A DNA stretch of 64,000 nucleotides from Anisodus tanguticus (Eukaryota > Streptophyta > Magnoliopsida > Solanales > Solanaceae), in contig CM067541.1 of NCBI GenBank assembly GCA_034509755.1, positions 3,274,001 through 3,338,000 of the forward strand, given 5' to 3'. Position numbers and translations under genes: made by a program. The notes beneath the pieces were generated by a model. It worked only from the letters and a program-made list of their open reading frames with translations, was not told the origin of the DNA and made no database searches. This document shows, piece after piece, positions 12,208 through 23,986 of the stretch (positions are counted from its first letter, which is position 1; every line of letters starts with the position of its first letter).

Positions 12208-12443
12208 TTCCCTATGTCCTAATTTATATGACACACTTTCCTTTTTAGTCAGTCCAAAAAAAATAACACATTTTTTTATTTGGAAAAAATTTAACTTAAA
12301 CTTTACCTTTTACGCTTAACGAGATGATTTATAATCACACAAATATTTTTGGCTTATTTTATCTACATGATTCAGAAGTCTTCCTTTATTTCTCAAACTT
12401 CGTGTCCAGTCAAAGTACATCATATAAATCGGGACAAAAAAAA
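12208..12443. mobile_element. Stowaway-like MITE, diverged
   Basis: Left end TTCCCTATGTCCTAATTTATATG and right end CATATAAATCGGGACAAAA are imperfect inverted repeats of the CTCCCTCCGTCCCAATTTATATG type. They are flanked by TA. The interior includes the typical 'agtccaaaaaaaat...' segment. Confidence 0.7.
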
Positions 12444-12559
12444 TATTCAAATCTTAACTATTAAGTGTGTTTGTGTTTTTTATGTTACAATCGGTTGGGT
12501 CTAGATAGATCTGAATGATTAAGACTTGTAACTAATTGTTAATATCATTAAGTCTATTT

Positions 12560-12995
12560 AAAAATTTCTACAAAGATGTCAGTTCACCAATTTCATCTAT
12601 TCACAATTATCACCAATTTTACCATTATCAAACTGTCATCTCTCACCATTATCAATTATCATCACCTACCACTACCACCCACAACAACCATCGATGTCGT
12701 CACTATCTTGACCACCATTTACAATCATCATAATTAACCATCACCATCACCACCCCCAATCACTAATGATAATCACCACAATCTGTCACCACTATATATC
12801 GTCAACCATCATCATTATTCACCATCACCATTAGCTATCATTGTCATCCACCACAACTATTAGCATCCATCACCGACTACTACCATCAACCTCTATTGTC
12901 AGCCATCATCATCACTAGCAACTCCCATAATATCATCATTAGCCAAAATTAGCGCCCGCAACTACCACTTCTAGTCATCACCACCACCAAACTGT
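12560..12995 (+). repeat. Degenerate (CAY/ACC)n triplet-rich tract
   Basis: About 430 bp dominated by CAC, CAT, ACC and ATC triplets, with strong G depletion on the plus strand. The regular triplet phase gives His/Thr/Ser-rich ORFs by chance. It looks like an old trinucleotide satellite rather than a gene. Confidence 0.8.
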
Positions 12996-13598
12996 CATTT
13001 AAAATTTTAAAATAAAATTTTGATATAATATTAAATTAATTTAGTATCTTATTAAATTTATATTTTTAACGTTTAAATAAATATATAATGTACTATCTTA
13101 TTACGTTCAAACGTTGAAAAATAAACAGTCTTAATTATTTAGTATTTAGGTGTTAACACAAACACAACATCTTAATATTTAAATGTGTATTCAGATTCTG
13201 ACATCTAAATCTTAATGTCAATCTTAATATTCACACATCTTAATATTAATTAAGTTAAAATAGATTTTATGTTAGGTTGGATCATGAGTGAGTCGGTCCT
13301 TTTCGGGTGGGTTTAAAATATTATGTTGATCAATAATAAAGATCATATATTTAATTAAAATTTAATTAAATGACATATAATTGTGTTGTTAATATAGGGA
13401 CAAATTTATATATGAAAATAACCTTATGGACAAAGTTGATCCAATAGGTAGAAGGAGATTATTTTTAGTCTTTTCTAATACATTAAGGAAAATTTTAAGC
13501 GTGAAAACGATGTTAGAGAAGTAGAAGAAGGACATTTTCAAGTAATTGCACGGTGTCCCTTCAAATGGACTGGTCTTTATTTTTTGTCCTTCAAATGG

Positions 13599-13750
13599 GC
13601 TGATCTTTAATTTTTATTTTTTTTCCTTTAAAATTGAATTTATGCCTATAGGGACATAAGTTCTTTACATAGCTTGTGGATAGTAAGATGGTAAGTTATG
13701 CCCGTATAGGCATAAGCTCAATTTTGAAGGGAAAAAATTAAAGACCAGCA
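13599..13750. repeat. Inverted repeat / small foldback element
   Basis: The left arm (about 13599-13666) reads CTGATCTTTAATTTTT...GAATTTATGCCTATAGGGACATAAGTT. The right arm (about 13690-13750) is its imperfect reverse complement (CCCGTATAGGCATAAGCTC...AAAAATTAAAGACCAGCA). Only about 24 bp separate the arms, so a long hairpin can form. It resembles a MITE; the exact ends and TSD are not resolved. Confidence 0.65.
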
Positions 13751-14892
13751 CAAAATAGGAAAAAGTGCAAATGACCCGGACATTTTTGAGTCGAAATACG
13801 GCCATTTCTAACGGTGAAAGTGGTGGGCCAGCCCATATTTTCTTGATTTCTCATGATACAAAGGCCCAAAGGATCTAAAATCATAAATGCTGGAATTGTG
13901 AGCTTTGGTCCCATGGAGAGAATGCTACAAGGAAAGATATACAAGATATACAAGGAATATTACTTGATTCTCTATAACGAACAACGGGCAGAGAAGAAGT
14001 TTCCTAATCTGCAATTTCAACACTACCGTGTAGAAGGTACTAATGAATCTTATTTCTTGTTTATTACTATCTTTTTGGATATGAGTGCTAATGTATTGGA
14101 ATACTGATTAAGATTATGATATTATGCCTTGATTGGAACCTAATGGACTATATTAGCTAAGTTGAACGGTAAGCCTCTAGCTAGTTAGAACGTGAATTGC
14201 TTAAAATAGTATGGATCAAATTAGACCCGATTGCAATGTAAATTGTTAATTGCGAGTTAAACTTGCCGTTCAAGGTACGTTAAGGCTTACTTTCCTGATA
14301 GGAAATTCTAATAGAACCCATGTACTCCATGTGTTCGATAAAACGCCTTAGGAAAAATTCTTGTCATTAAGTACTCAGTTCAACTCATTCTTATCCATTA
14401 CAGTCATAAGTAAGAATGTAAGGTTCGTATAACATGTATGCTGTTTGATGCCTTGTATTCTTTATATGATTCCTAGACTCGGTGTTCAAGAAATATATGC
14501 TTACATGTCACACTTCATACTTGAAATTTAGGAAAATCAAGAGGGGTTGGGGTGTGTGTGCTTGTATTTGTTTTCTAGATTTTCTTAAAGGGGAGAAGCA
14601 TAGCTAGTTATTTGGACCGTAATCAGTAGATGAAGGTAAGAGTACATCATCGTTTAGCGAAATGCAAGCAAATTTTATAAACAAAATGTACCATTTCAAG
14701 AGATTACATATTACGTAATCAGGAGAATATAGTAAATATGACCAGTAAATAGTGAGAAAATTCATTAAATTGGAATATATATGGGTGCCTTCTTTCTTGA
14801 TTGGAAAAGAGAGTGCGGAAAAGTTGATTTTTTTCTAGCTTTTTTTTTTGTCTGTGGTAAGTAGAACAGTTTGGAAACTTTTGGTTGCAGAT
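13751..14892 (+). promoter_or_regulatory. Probable 5' UTR exon and leader intron of the SOSS-B gene
   Basis: Between the hairpin and the SOSS-B coding exon there is no other gene. A purine-rich transcript-like stretch (about 13853-14033) ends in GTAGAAG|GTACTAATG, a plausible donor at 14034. The coding exon is preceded by a T run and TTGGTTGCAG (ending 14890), a good acceptor two bases before ATATG. A leader intron is therefore likely. This is inference, not proof. Confidence 0.4.
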
Positions 14893-15312
14893 ATGATGCA
14901 GTCTCTAAAAGACATTGTACCAGCTGCATCTAACAATATAAACACAAAATTTGTCGTTCTGGACAAAGGGAGGATAGCTTTAGAACGGCAACAAAAGATG
15001 TGTTTGTCGCTAGTGGCAGATGAGACAGCTGCAGTTCACTTTCAGATGTGGAGCGATGAATGTGATGCTTTTGAGCCTGGGGATATTATCCAGTTAGAAA
15101 ATGGCATCTTTTCTTCTTATAACCGAAATAGCTATGTACTAAGGGCAGGTAAGCGAGGCAAGGCTGAAAAGGTGGGAGAGTTTACCATGGCCTACGTGGA
15201 GACACCAAACATGAGTGAGATACGTTGGGCCCCTGATCCCAGGAATTCTAAGATATATGTGCCAGAAGCTGTTATTTCTCCCATTTCAAGAGTGTTTCCA
15301 CCAATGCATTGA
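14893..15312 (+). CDS. SOSS complex subunit B homologue (OB-fold ssDNA-binding protein)
   Basis: 139 residues starting MMQSLKDIVPAA and ending SRVFPPMH. The protein contains a single OB fold: VVLDKG, then CLSLVADETAAVHFQMW (about residues 37-53), then DECDAFEPGDIIQLENG, then the L45/strand-4 segment NSYVLRAGKRGKAEKVGEF, then FVETPN-like AYVETPNMSEIRW. These are diagnostic of SOSS-B/hSSB1 (NABP) proteins, which bind single-stranded DNA at double-strand breaks as part of the SOSS complex in the nucleus. Length is normal for the plant family (about 140). I chose the ATG at 14893, just after a strong splice acceptor at 14890, in preference to the in-frame upstream ATG at 14848, which lies in the acceptor's pyrimidine-rich region. 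The ORF has no coding introns and no frame damage. A CTGACAG|GTACTC soon after the stop hints at further UTR splicing. Confidence 0.88.
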   Translation: MMQSLKDIVPAASNNINTKFVVLDKGRIALERQQKMCLSLVADETAAVHFQMWSDECDAFEPGDIIQLENGIFSSYNRNSYVLRAGKRGKAEKVGEFTMAYVETPNMSEIRWAPDPRNSKIYVPEAVISPISRVFPPMH

Positions 15313-15510
15313 GTATTGACTGCTCTGATTTCTGACAGGTACTCTCCTTTAAACTCTCTCGATGGTTGCATTTTTCCTAACTTGAGCAAAAGAGCATCTC
15401 AAAAGTAACCCGTTTCATAATTTCATTGGATATGATTCGAATATATGTTAATCTATTCAGTTCAGATTCTTTTCTTTGAAGGGTTTTATGATGTAGTATG
15501 CTGTGATGAT

Positions 15511-16005
15511 CTAAGTTGCTCGGACTCGGGTGCGTTTATCCGATACGGGTACGGATCCGAGTGTCGGATTCGGCAAAAAATATAAATTTTAAGATTCGGG
15601 GGTGCGTATCCAGGTATGGATACGGGTGAGGGGATTCAGCTAAGAAAATTCAAATTATAAAAAATAGATCACGTCTTCGTTCTTCCTTCAAAAGAGAAAA
15701 ATAAAGTCATTCAAGGCCTTCCAACAACTCTTCATCTATATAGTTGCTACTGTTTACCATCCGAACTCAAAACACAACCTTGAATTATTGGTTTCTCTGC
15801 AAAAATGAGACAAAAGTACTATAATATTGAAGGTATGCCATTTTCCTTATCTGAAATCCGTTTATCTTTAATTTTGAGAAATCAGAATCTCAATTTCCCC
15901 CAAATTTGTCGATGGACTCCGGTCAAAATATTCGAAGTTGGTTGACCGTATCCCGCGGTATTGAGACAGGAACGGCACCAAAAACGGAGAGTCCACACAA
16001 CTTAG
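15511..16005. mobile_element. Non-autonomous hAT element, 495 bp
   Basis: The ends CTAAGTTGCTCGGACTC and GAGTCCACACAACTTAG are imperfect inverted repeats. They are bracketed by a perfect 8-bp duplication GTGATGAT (15503-15510 and 16006-16013). Subterminal sequence is rich in GGATACGGGTACGGATCC-like palindromic words. There is no transposase. It belongs to the same TIR family as 48722-48842. Confidence 0.88.
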
Positions 16006-16338
16006 GTGATGATTGTGGGCACTGATTCCTAGACTGATTGCGCTTTTTAGAAAGTAATGCCTCCTTTTCTCTAGATGGATTGACTAGACGCTCAGCCTCT
16101 TTTTCTCTAGTTGGATTGACCTGAGGCTCATCTTGTGTGCGATTGTTTGATTATTATCATCTTCTCTGCTTCAATGTGCAAAAGGATAAGAAACGATCCT
16201 TATATTCAGCTAGAGTTTTCCTACCTAACCCAAGAAAAAGTATAGAAGTACGGATGAAGGAAAAAAATACATAGGGAGTGAGAAAGAAAACTTGGTTTCG
16301 GCAAATGGAAGGTTAGGCCGACCACTCTAGTAAAGCAA

Positions 16339-16505
16339 AAAAAGTGTAGCCCGGTGCACTAAGCTCCCGCTATGTGCGGGGTCCGAGGAAGGGCCCGACC
16401 ACAAGAGTCTATTGTACGCAGCCTTACCTCACATTTCTGCAAGGGGTTGTTTCCACGGCTTGAACCAATGACCTCCTGGTCACATGGCAGCAACTTTACC
16501 AGTTA
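16339..16505 (-). mobile_element. Au SINE, near full length, minus strand
   Basis: On the minus strand: AACTGGTAAAGTTGCTGCC (A box), GGTCATTGGTTCAAGCC (B box), a body ending GTGCACCGGGCTACAC and an A/T-rich tail. The 12-bp duplication CTAGTAAAGCAA flanks it at 16327-16338 and 16506-16517. Confidence 0.88.
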
Positions 16506-16911
16506 CTAGTAAAGCAACACTTGTAAAAAATTATTCCTACCCCTTACCTTATCTGTCAATGTTTCCAATTCCCAGAATACTAATGTACCTCATATATACA
16601 GTTTTCCAATTACTTCCTTTCTCCGACTTCTTTAGCCACTTTTGCATCAGTCATATTTGGGGAAGCTTGCTATATGGTGGAGCATTTAGCAGCTTCCAAC
16701 CCTCTGACTCATCAAGGTATTTTCCTTGCAAAATCTGCGTCTTCATTCATTTCTTTCTTCAGCGATCTTGCTCCAGCTAATCACCCCCTATATTTTGATT
16801 TGTGTATTTGTCGAATCAAAGCAAGCGTGTCGGCTATTGCATTTTAAATTTGTATTGGTATTGTAATAGTATTAAATACTTAACACGTGTTAGCTTATAG
16901 TAGCTAAACAA

Positions 16912-17017
16912 CAACAACATACCCAGTGAAATCCCACAAAATAGGGTCTGGGGAGGGTAGAGTGTACGCAGACCTTACCTCTACCTTGGGAGGTAGAGAG
17001 GTTGTTTCCGATAGACC
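16912..17017 (-). mobile_element. TS-type SINE (TTG tail), 5'-truncated
   Basis: On the minus strand it ends in GGGTATGTTGTTGTTG, with the TS-family core GTCTGCGTACACTCTACCC just before it. The 13-bp TSD AGTAGCTAAACAA lies at 16899-16911 and 17018-17030. The tRNA-like head is missing. Confidence 0.88.
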
Positions 17018-17030
17018 AGTAGCTAAACAA

Positions 17031-17860
17031 GAGGAAAATAATTAAAATTGATAATATTCTAATAAATAATTATGTCCGAGCAATAAATTGGTTAAACTCA
17101 GATAATTGTCGTAAAAAAGAAGAATGAAGCTTTTGGAGAGAAGGCAACGACTGATAAGCAAATTAGTGTCAAAAGAAGGAAACAAAAGAAAAAGGAATTC
17201 TGACTTCTAAATTATAATTCGATGAGCCTGCCAAACGTTTTTCACTATTTTTCATTTTTCTTTTTACTAAGGATGGGATAGAAATAGTAGAGAAAGGAAG
17301 TAAAAAAGAAGAACTTTGATGGTATTGAAACCTATTTAAGAGATGAAATTACAACCATGAGACTACCAATTGATTCCACTAATCAGTACACTGGACCCAA
17401 AAAGGATATTGGACATCAGATAAAAAACCTAAAAAAAAAAAGCGGGATGATAAAATAATATGTTTTAGTCATTCAATTGTACTAATTAGGCCACTGCGAA
17501 AAGGAAAATGTACGACTATGGGAAAGAAAATTCAGAAAAATAGTTTCAAGTGTGTCGTGTGTTATAGTATGTTGAAGAGTTAATAGGAGCCTGTAGTTAA
17601 TGAAATTTGTTATTACTTACTACCTTATTTACTGTCCTTAGAAAACCCTTCATCACTAGCTTGAAATTTTTGTATGTCACGTGAAACAAACTGAGATAAA
17701 AAAACAAGGACATTATAAAAACCAACACAATCTGCAGTCGTGCTCAAGACAGGCAACCTTTACTAGTAACTTAGAAACGAGGGTACATAACCAACTATAT
17801 CGATCAAATTACAAAATACACATAAATTGTATTAATATACTTTCATAAATTCAATGCTAA
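17031..17860. other. Intergenic, no gene recognised
   Basis: AT-rich; presumably includes the former 3' flank of the glycosyltransferase pseudogene. Nothing distinctive seen. Confidence 0.5.
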
Positions 17861-20116
17861 TTATTGAATATTCTCCATGATACTCTGGATGAAACCTCCA
17901 ATAGAAGTGTATGAAGAGCCACCTTCCATGGTTGCTGCTCTGCTCTTCTCCTTCATCTCTTTCACTTTTTTCCGGATTTTATTTTCCGGGTCCATAAGTT
18001 CCCTTATTGCTTTCTCAATCTCCTCTGCTTTCACTATAAATTCTTGGCCCATCATCACTTTCGGATCCTTCGTGTAATCCATCTTAATCTCGACTGCCAT
18101 TTCCAAATCCTTAACCAATTGAAATGCATTCGCTTGCTGCTCTGCGTACATTGGCCAAGTAGCCATTGGGACTCCAAAATAAATGCTTTCCAAAGTCAAA
18201 TTCCATCCACAGTACGAGACAAAGCCTCCCACTGCTTTGTGAGATAAAATTGCCAACTGAGGTGCCTGTTGGAAAATAGTAGAGATGGAAATAATAAGAT
18301 GCAATGGTTAGTAATAAAAGATGAAATGAAGTTAGGATGTGAAAAAATAATTGTATTCTATGGAAGGCGCTGTCTTCAGAGTAGATTTTCATTGCTATCC
18401 AGATAACATGTGACAACGTACTCCCTAAATTCAATGCATCATCCAGGAATTTTGTAATGTAGACCCAAATAGAAGGTTCGGAGAACTCTTAAATCTCTCA
18501 ACTGTTTTTATAGGAATTTGGAGAGAAAAAAAAGGAGAAAAGGGACTCTTGAAGAAGGTGAAAAAATGAAGAGCCAAAAGATAAAATTATGAAAAATTGA
18601 ATATGTTTTTGTTTATAAAACTGTTCTTCGTTTTAGCACGCTAGGTTTTAAATAATTCAAAATAAAATGAACACCACCAAATTTTATGGTGGGACGGTAA
18701 GTATTCCTCCGGTCTTAACCAAAGGTTTCAGGTTCGAGCTTTGAGAGTGAAGCAGGACGTGACACCATATGCAAAAAAAAAACAACGATACCTTTCCATT
18801 CCCTTGTGTTCTTTGCAAGAACCCTTCCGGCAATACTTCTTCAAAATTTTCATAGTCACTCGGAAACCTTGCATCTTTCTCTGGTGGTTTCCTCAATGAC
18901 CACAAAAACCGACACCCACTATCTCCAGAGCATATGCTATTTCCTTAACTTGCTCCGTTTTGAAACTTCCTCCGCTACCAAAACACAGGAACGCTACAGA
19001 TGAAGGGGGTTGATCATCTAACCATTTCATAATATTCTGGTCTGATGAACCCAAGTTGTCACCTTCAACATTCTTAAGGTTCAATACCGGTCCTACAGGG
19101 TATACTGGTGGTATATTCTTGTCTTGTGAGAGGGAGTTTATCGCATGGGGCTCGAGTTCAACAAATGTGTTTATCATAATACCTTTAGTTTCTTGAAACC
19201 TTCTCATAAGATCAAGAAACATGGTGGAACCTCCTTCCTTGTCTAACACTACAGAGGGCAAACATTTTACTGGAAATGGATTGAAATATGTTGATACAGA
19301 AAGTTCTGCTTCAGGGTGATCTTTGTAATTAGTAATATCTCTGTTAAATTCATCACTGAGGTAAATGGAACTGAAGACCAAGAGGGGCTGCACCACAGGT
19401 GTAGAAAACATAGGTTGGTAGCTCAAATTCATTTGCCACGTCTATCATATAGGTGCAAAACAAGTCGATGACAATACCTGCACGTTAATTTTCGCATATA
19501 ATTACTAAACATTATCCACTGTAACACTAAAATTTCAGAACTATCATTTGTAGCATAAAAAAACTAAGCTTTACTCTACCGCTATAACAATGAAGTCATT
19601 AAAAATACATTTTTCCTGTCGCATTAAATCGAGAAGGATGGGGACAGTGGGGCTCCAACCTTCTCAACTTAAATACTAATCTTTTGTCTGCAGCAGCATT
19701 CGAACTCATGACGTGCGCCTAATCTATAAATCGATAAAGTTAAATAATTATACGTGAAGTTAACTTGGATACCTGCTAGTGTAATATTTGATTGTGACTT
19801 TGAGAATTTCGGCCACAGCATCTCTAACTGCAGGCTTATGACCAGCAATAAACAAGGTGAAAATGTTGCTTTTGAGTAGCTGCAAAACAGAATCATCCTG
19901 AAGGAGTTGAATGAATTTCAAACGCAAGCTGAAATTGGCGACTGATTGGATATAAGAAGAGAGCTTGTTGTCATGAGGTAATTGGATGATGAAGACTGTA
20001 ATGGACATGTGTTTTTCTCTAGTTATGAGAAGCTTTGCCATTTCTAATGTGGACACTAAATGACCAATTCCTGGAGAAGGAATGAAGATCAATTCTATGT
20101 TCTTGGTTTCTTTCAT
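17861..20116 (-). pseudogene. UDP-glycosyltransferase (UGT71-like) pseudogene
   Basis: The frame opens with MKETKNIELIFIPSPGIGHL (ATG at 20114-20116), the classic N-terminus with the Gly-His catalytic region of family-1 plant UGTs. It ends in GGFIQSIMENIQ before TAA at 17861. Exon 1 ends at 19773, a GT-AG intron follows (19478-19772), and exon 2 resumes with GIVIDLFC. Damage: a frameshift near 19799 (AEILK then SQSNITLAG in another frame), one near 19358-19365 before SDEFNRD, and a one-base loss at 18921-18922 before SGCRFLWSLRKPP. About 530 bp (18271-18800) also interrupt the gene just before the PSPG box, with loss of the V(I/V)GW residues. In the PSPG box the sugar-donor HCGWNS is YCGWNL. 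Conservation elsewhere is high (WPMYAEQQANAF), so inactivation is recent. Enzymes of this group glucosylate small phenolics or terpenoids in the cytosol; this copy cannot make a normal enzyme. Confidence 0.9.
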
Positions 20117-22719
20117 TTTTTGTTTTTTTGGGTTCAAAGGTTTATGCCAAACTTGAACTTTGGTAGTGTTTGAAACTTGAAGAGGAAACTGGAAGTTTGT
20201 TATGACTTGGGATTGGACTGTGATGTTGGTTTGATGATGACCCTTGTGATTAGTTATATATAAGACCAAGATATATAAAAAGTATGTGGGGACAAAGAGT
20301 GAGTTGTCTTGGTCATTAAGAATGACAATGTTGTTGCACCTGAGGTGTAGCCTATTGACCAATAAAGTGAATGCAAATGATGTAGACGGGTTTGAACCCA
20401 ATAAAGACAAAAGAATTTAAAACTAGGTGATTATTTTCCGTCTGCTTAAGTTTTAGCGGCAGAGCCACACAGTTCAATGATATAGTCAAAGTTTATGCAA
20501 ATAACCATCTTCTTAAGTTTTGGCAGGCAGCAGAATTACATGATACACGATATCTAGTAATATAGTCGAAGTGAATGCAAATTGATTCAGACCGTCACCA
20601 TTATGAACCCAAAAATAAAATGATTATGATGTCATGGCATAGGTGGAAGCAGAGCCGTTCCTATAGTTTTAAGGGCCAGTGCGAGAAACAAAAAGAGGCC
20701 CTTTTTTATTCACATGAAAAATTAAAATTAACTAATTAATTAATATTAAAAAAAGTTCTTTAATGCTCTCTGTATTTTGGATTGTATTTGTGGTGTTTTT
20801 AATGCTCTATGTTTTTTGAAACCCAATGGTTTGTTTTTTTTGTTTAAAGAGGGAGGGGATCCGACTGGTTGGGATTTGGGGCCAAATTGTTTTTTGTCTT
20901 TAATTTTTTTTTTAAAAGGTTTGTTTTTTGTTTAAACAGGGGATGGGGGGGGGGGGGGCTGTTTGGGACTTGGGGCCACATCTGATTTTACAGTAGAAGC
21001 AGTTTTCCTACTGATGAACAAATTTCTACTCTCCAAGATCGAAGCCGAAATAGAAAATTATTTTTTTCAAGATAAAATATCCATATTATAAATTTATAGT
21101 TATTGAAGTGTCTCTTATATATATATATGTGTGATTATTAAGATATTATATTTAAATCTGAATACTTTAATTTTCTCAGCACCTGAATTTGCATGATTTA
21201 TCTCTATTAATAGATAATAAATCTAAACATTTTTGAAAATTGATAATAAAAATTATATCACAAACATTAGTGAAAATATTTATCTACTTAGCCACTTTTT
21301 CTTTAATGCCTATTATATGCACTCTATTCTTCCAAGAAATTGCTCTTCTTTTATTTTTTAAAACATATTTTTAGGGAAAAGCTACTTGACCAGAATGAGA
21401 GTGGCCGGAATGGGAATAATGGACAACTCACGCAGACACAAGTCTTGGGGACATTATAGTCACTTGCTATTTTTTGTGCCCATTATACCTCTGATAAAAA
21501 AAAAGTATAGATTCATAATTTGATTCAATGTAATTAAAACTTGTGTGTTCAATGCATAAATATAGAAAATACAAGTAACTACTTGTGATTTTGTTTGTGT
21601 ATATCTCAATGTATATCGACTAAAATCTCATGTATATATGCTTATATCTTTTATGTATATCTATGTATCTACTGTATATTAATGTACATTGAAAGTCTAT
21701 ATGTGATATACAATAATATATGCACATAATACACACCTTCACATTGACGTTCCAGGTCTGAATTTTGACTCCAACCAGTCCAAATCATCCCAGTCTCCCT
21801 CATATTTTGCATATTGCCTTGTCTAGGTACTTCCAAAGAATCCTAATCAGACCTACTAAAATACTATAAAAGTTCCAAATTTGAGTTGAGTTGCGATTTT
21901 AAGATTGAGTTTTGATGAGATTTTGTCACGGGATGAATTTCATATAACGTTTTCAACCTTTCTTCGCACATTGCAATCCTTAATTTTTTTCAAGAGGAAG
22001 TATAAACGATTTACTTGGTTGCAACCTTTGCTAGCATGTTGACTTCATCTAGCGCAACCAAGTGGGAACTTTCACCTTAAAAGCTAGATTTGACTATCCG
22101 TTATTTTCTTTTGCTATAGTTGGTAAGCCTAATCTTCAGCTAAAAGCCTGTCAATAGCTATATAGCCACTTAAATATTTATGACTAGTTTTAGACTATAA
22201 ATATTTGTAAAATATTCTTTTTTATATTTCGAGCCCAATCAAATAAAATGTGAAGGAGGGTGTACTTATTTTCTCCGTCAGGGATCTATCGTGAGGAAGC
22301 GACCAAAGCACGACATGATATCCTTTAAAGGGGAGCTGCTTTTTTGTTGGGCCTACTGCACAAGCCTATATGAGAGGAAAGCGGGTAGCCCGTTTGTCCA
22401 CAATAATTTAGCTAAATGAGCCCATAGTGAAAATTTCTCAAAACAAACGAGCGATTTACACAAATGTTCATTTTTCAGGTCATACCATTTTTAAAAGTTA
22501 TAAATATAGTCAAAGCATTATCCATCCGGATAATATTAGACTTGGGTCTGATGTTTGCTCACATGTTTTCCAATCCTACAGACAAAATATTAGAATACCC
22601 TTTAGCATTTGAATAACTTATAAAAAATTTATACCGTTATAACATTTTCGCATACGATTTTTAGCTTTTTCAAAAGAAAATTTTATATGATGATCTAAAA
22701 ATCATCTAAATGGAATTTA
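20117..22719. other. Intergenic; former UGT promoter side and old repeats
   Basis: Contains polyG (about 20948-20959), a T/A-rich tract with a TA microsatellite (about 21117-21129), and a stretch at about 20650-20990 ('gccgttcctatagttttaagggcc') that resembles a degraded transposon end. No gene is supported. Confidence 0.5.
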
Positions 22720-22832
22720 CTAGGCTTAGTACATCGACAAATGTGATACTAAAAATGGAAGGCTTAGTCTCATTCTTTCAAATGCGATAACTTTTGGCAT
22801 TCGATTTTTAGTTGTCGATGTACTAAGCCTAG
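22720..22832. repeat. Short hairpin element with perfect 21-bp inverted repeats
   Basis: CTAGGCTTAGTACATCGACAA at 22720-22740 is repeated exactly inverted at 22812-22832, with a 71-bp loop. It is MITE-like, but I could not settle on a TSD. Confidence 0.85.
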
Positions 22833-22918
22833 TTTTTATGATCAGAAGTGCACATTTTCTAGAAAAAGTTATCGCTATATGGCAGCTTGCATATTGCAGG
22901 TAGTGTTTTCCTATTCCA

Positions 22919-23145
22919 GGTTTTGGAAGAATGGACCTCCTGAGGAAGAAAACCAGAGGCACAGCCGGAGGAAGTTCTTCCTGTCGAGAAGTTGATTGCA
23001 GAAGCATATTCAGAAATCGATAAAGCAGTCAAAGTAGGAACGCTTCACAGGAACACCGGAGCAAGAAGGAAATCACGGCTTGCAAGAAGAAAGAAAAAAG
23101 TAGAGATCCAACTCCAGCTGCTGAAACTGCTTCTGCAGCCATAGT
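22919..23145 (+). pseudogene. Plastid ribosomal protein bS20 (nuclear gene) C-terminal relic
   Basis: Bases from about 22947 encode KPEAQPEEVLPVEK, then LIAEAYSEIDKAVKVGTLHR, then NTGARRKSRLARRKKKVEI. This is the characteristic helical C-terminal region of bacterial-type S20, with the plastid form's VKVGTLHRNTGARRKSRLARR signature, where the 16S rRNA-binding basic residues lie. The upstream part is out of frame (an extra A in the AAGAAAA run near 22946 brings a TGA into frame). After VEI a small deletion removes the expected HHGWY block and shifts frame; the old tail (TPAAETASAA) survives in another frame just before 23145. The exon start is probably the CAG at about 22918. No N-terminal transit peptide or first exons are visible upstream. 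It is a broken, partial copy, and the working gene must be elsewhere. Confidence 0.82.
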
Positions 23146-23840
23146 TTGATTTCATCGACCATTTTCTTGTTGAATGTAAACCAATGGCACCATGAAAAAT
23201 CAGGTTCCTTGAGTAATATAAGTGATTTTCAATTTTTATGAAATGCATAAATCATGAGTCTGAATCAAATAGGCATGATAAAAATCTCTTATAATAAATA
23301 CTAGCACTCCTAGCGCTAATCTGTGCGCACACTGACCGAGGTGCTCGGGTTATACAGTGACTCATGAGTCATGAGGGACGAATCTATATCCACATGCCGC
23401 ACGGACAATTCACGTTCCATAATCCGCATGGAAAACTCATGTGTCATAACCACATCTAAGTGTGACAACATATATGTAACTATAATGTATATATCCAGTG
23501 CATGACTAACAACTAAACATGATCTCCGACATACATAGCTTGTAATATTAAACTAGCATGAAATACGATGCCTATAACATTATTTTATCATGGTAGAATG
23601 TTCAAAATAGTCACGACACAGAAAGTAGCGCATAAAGTATGTATGTCTACAACAACCTATACCCCGCATATCACATATAACCTGCTATTCGCATATATGC
23701 TTGTCATCTCATATATACAGTAACCCCATATACGTAATACATGTAAAATAATATCAATTTGGAGAAATTTCCTCATTAAGGTCAAAGTCTTAACTTAACT
23801 CGGTCCGAAGTAACTATAGTCTTCTCAAATCGCCTTTCCT
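23146..23840. other. Intergenic, no gene recognised
   Basis: Rich in CAT, TAT and ATG words with 'gtgctcgggttatacagtgactcatgagtc' phrases typical of unassigned retroelement non-coding DNA. No boundaries seen. Confidence 0.4.
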
Positions 23841-23844
23841 CGCC

Positions 23845-23986
23845 GTGGTGTATATCATCAGGAGGTCACGAGTTCAAGCTGTGGAAACAACCTCTTGCAA
23901 AAATGCAGGGTAAGGCTGCATACAGACCCTTGTGGTCCGGCCCTTCCCCGCGCATAGCGGAAGTTTAGTGCACCGAGCTGCCCTTT
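23845..23986 (+). mobile_element. Au-type SINE, 5'-truncated
   Basis: B box GGTCACGAGTTCAAGC, then CTCTTGCAAAAATGCAGGG, GTGGTCCGGCCCTTCCC and the 3' end AGTGCACCGAGCTGCCC. The A box is gone and the poly-T tail is very short. Confidence 0.8.

Noticed and set aside
12536..12733. His/Thr-rich ORF
   Set aside because: Product of the CAY triplet tract, with no start context or conservation.
13738..14107. Short ORFs on both strands as a small gene
   Set aside because: No family similarity; the region fits a 5' UTR exon of the SOSS-B gene better.
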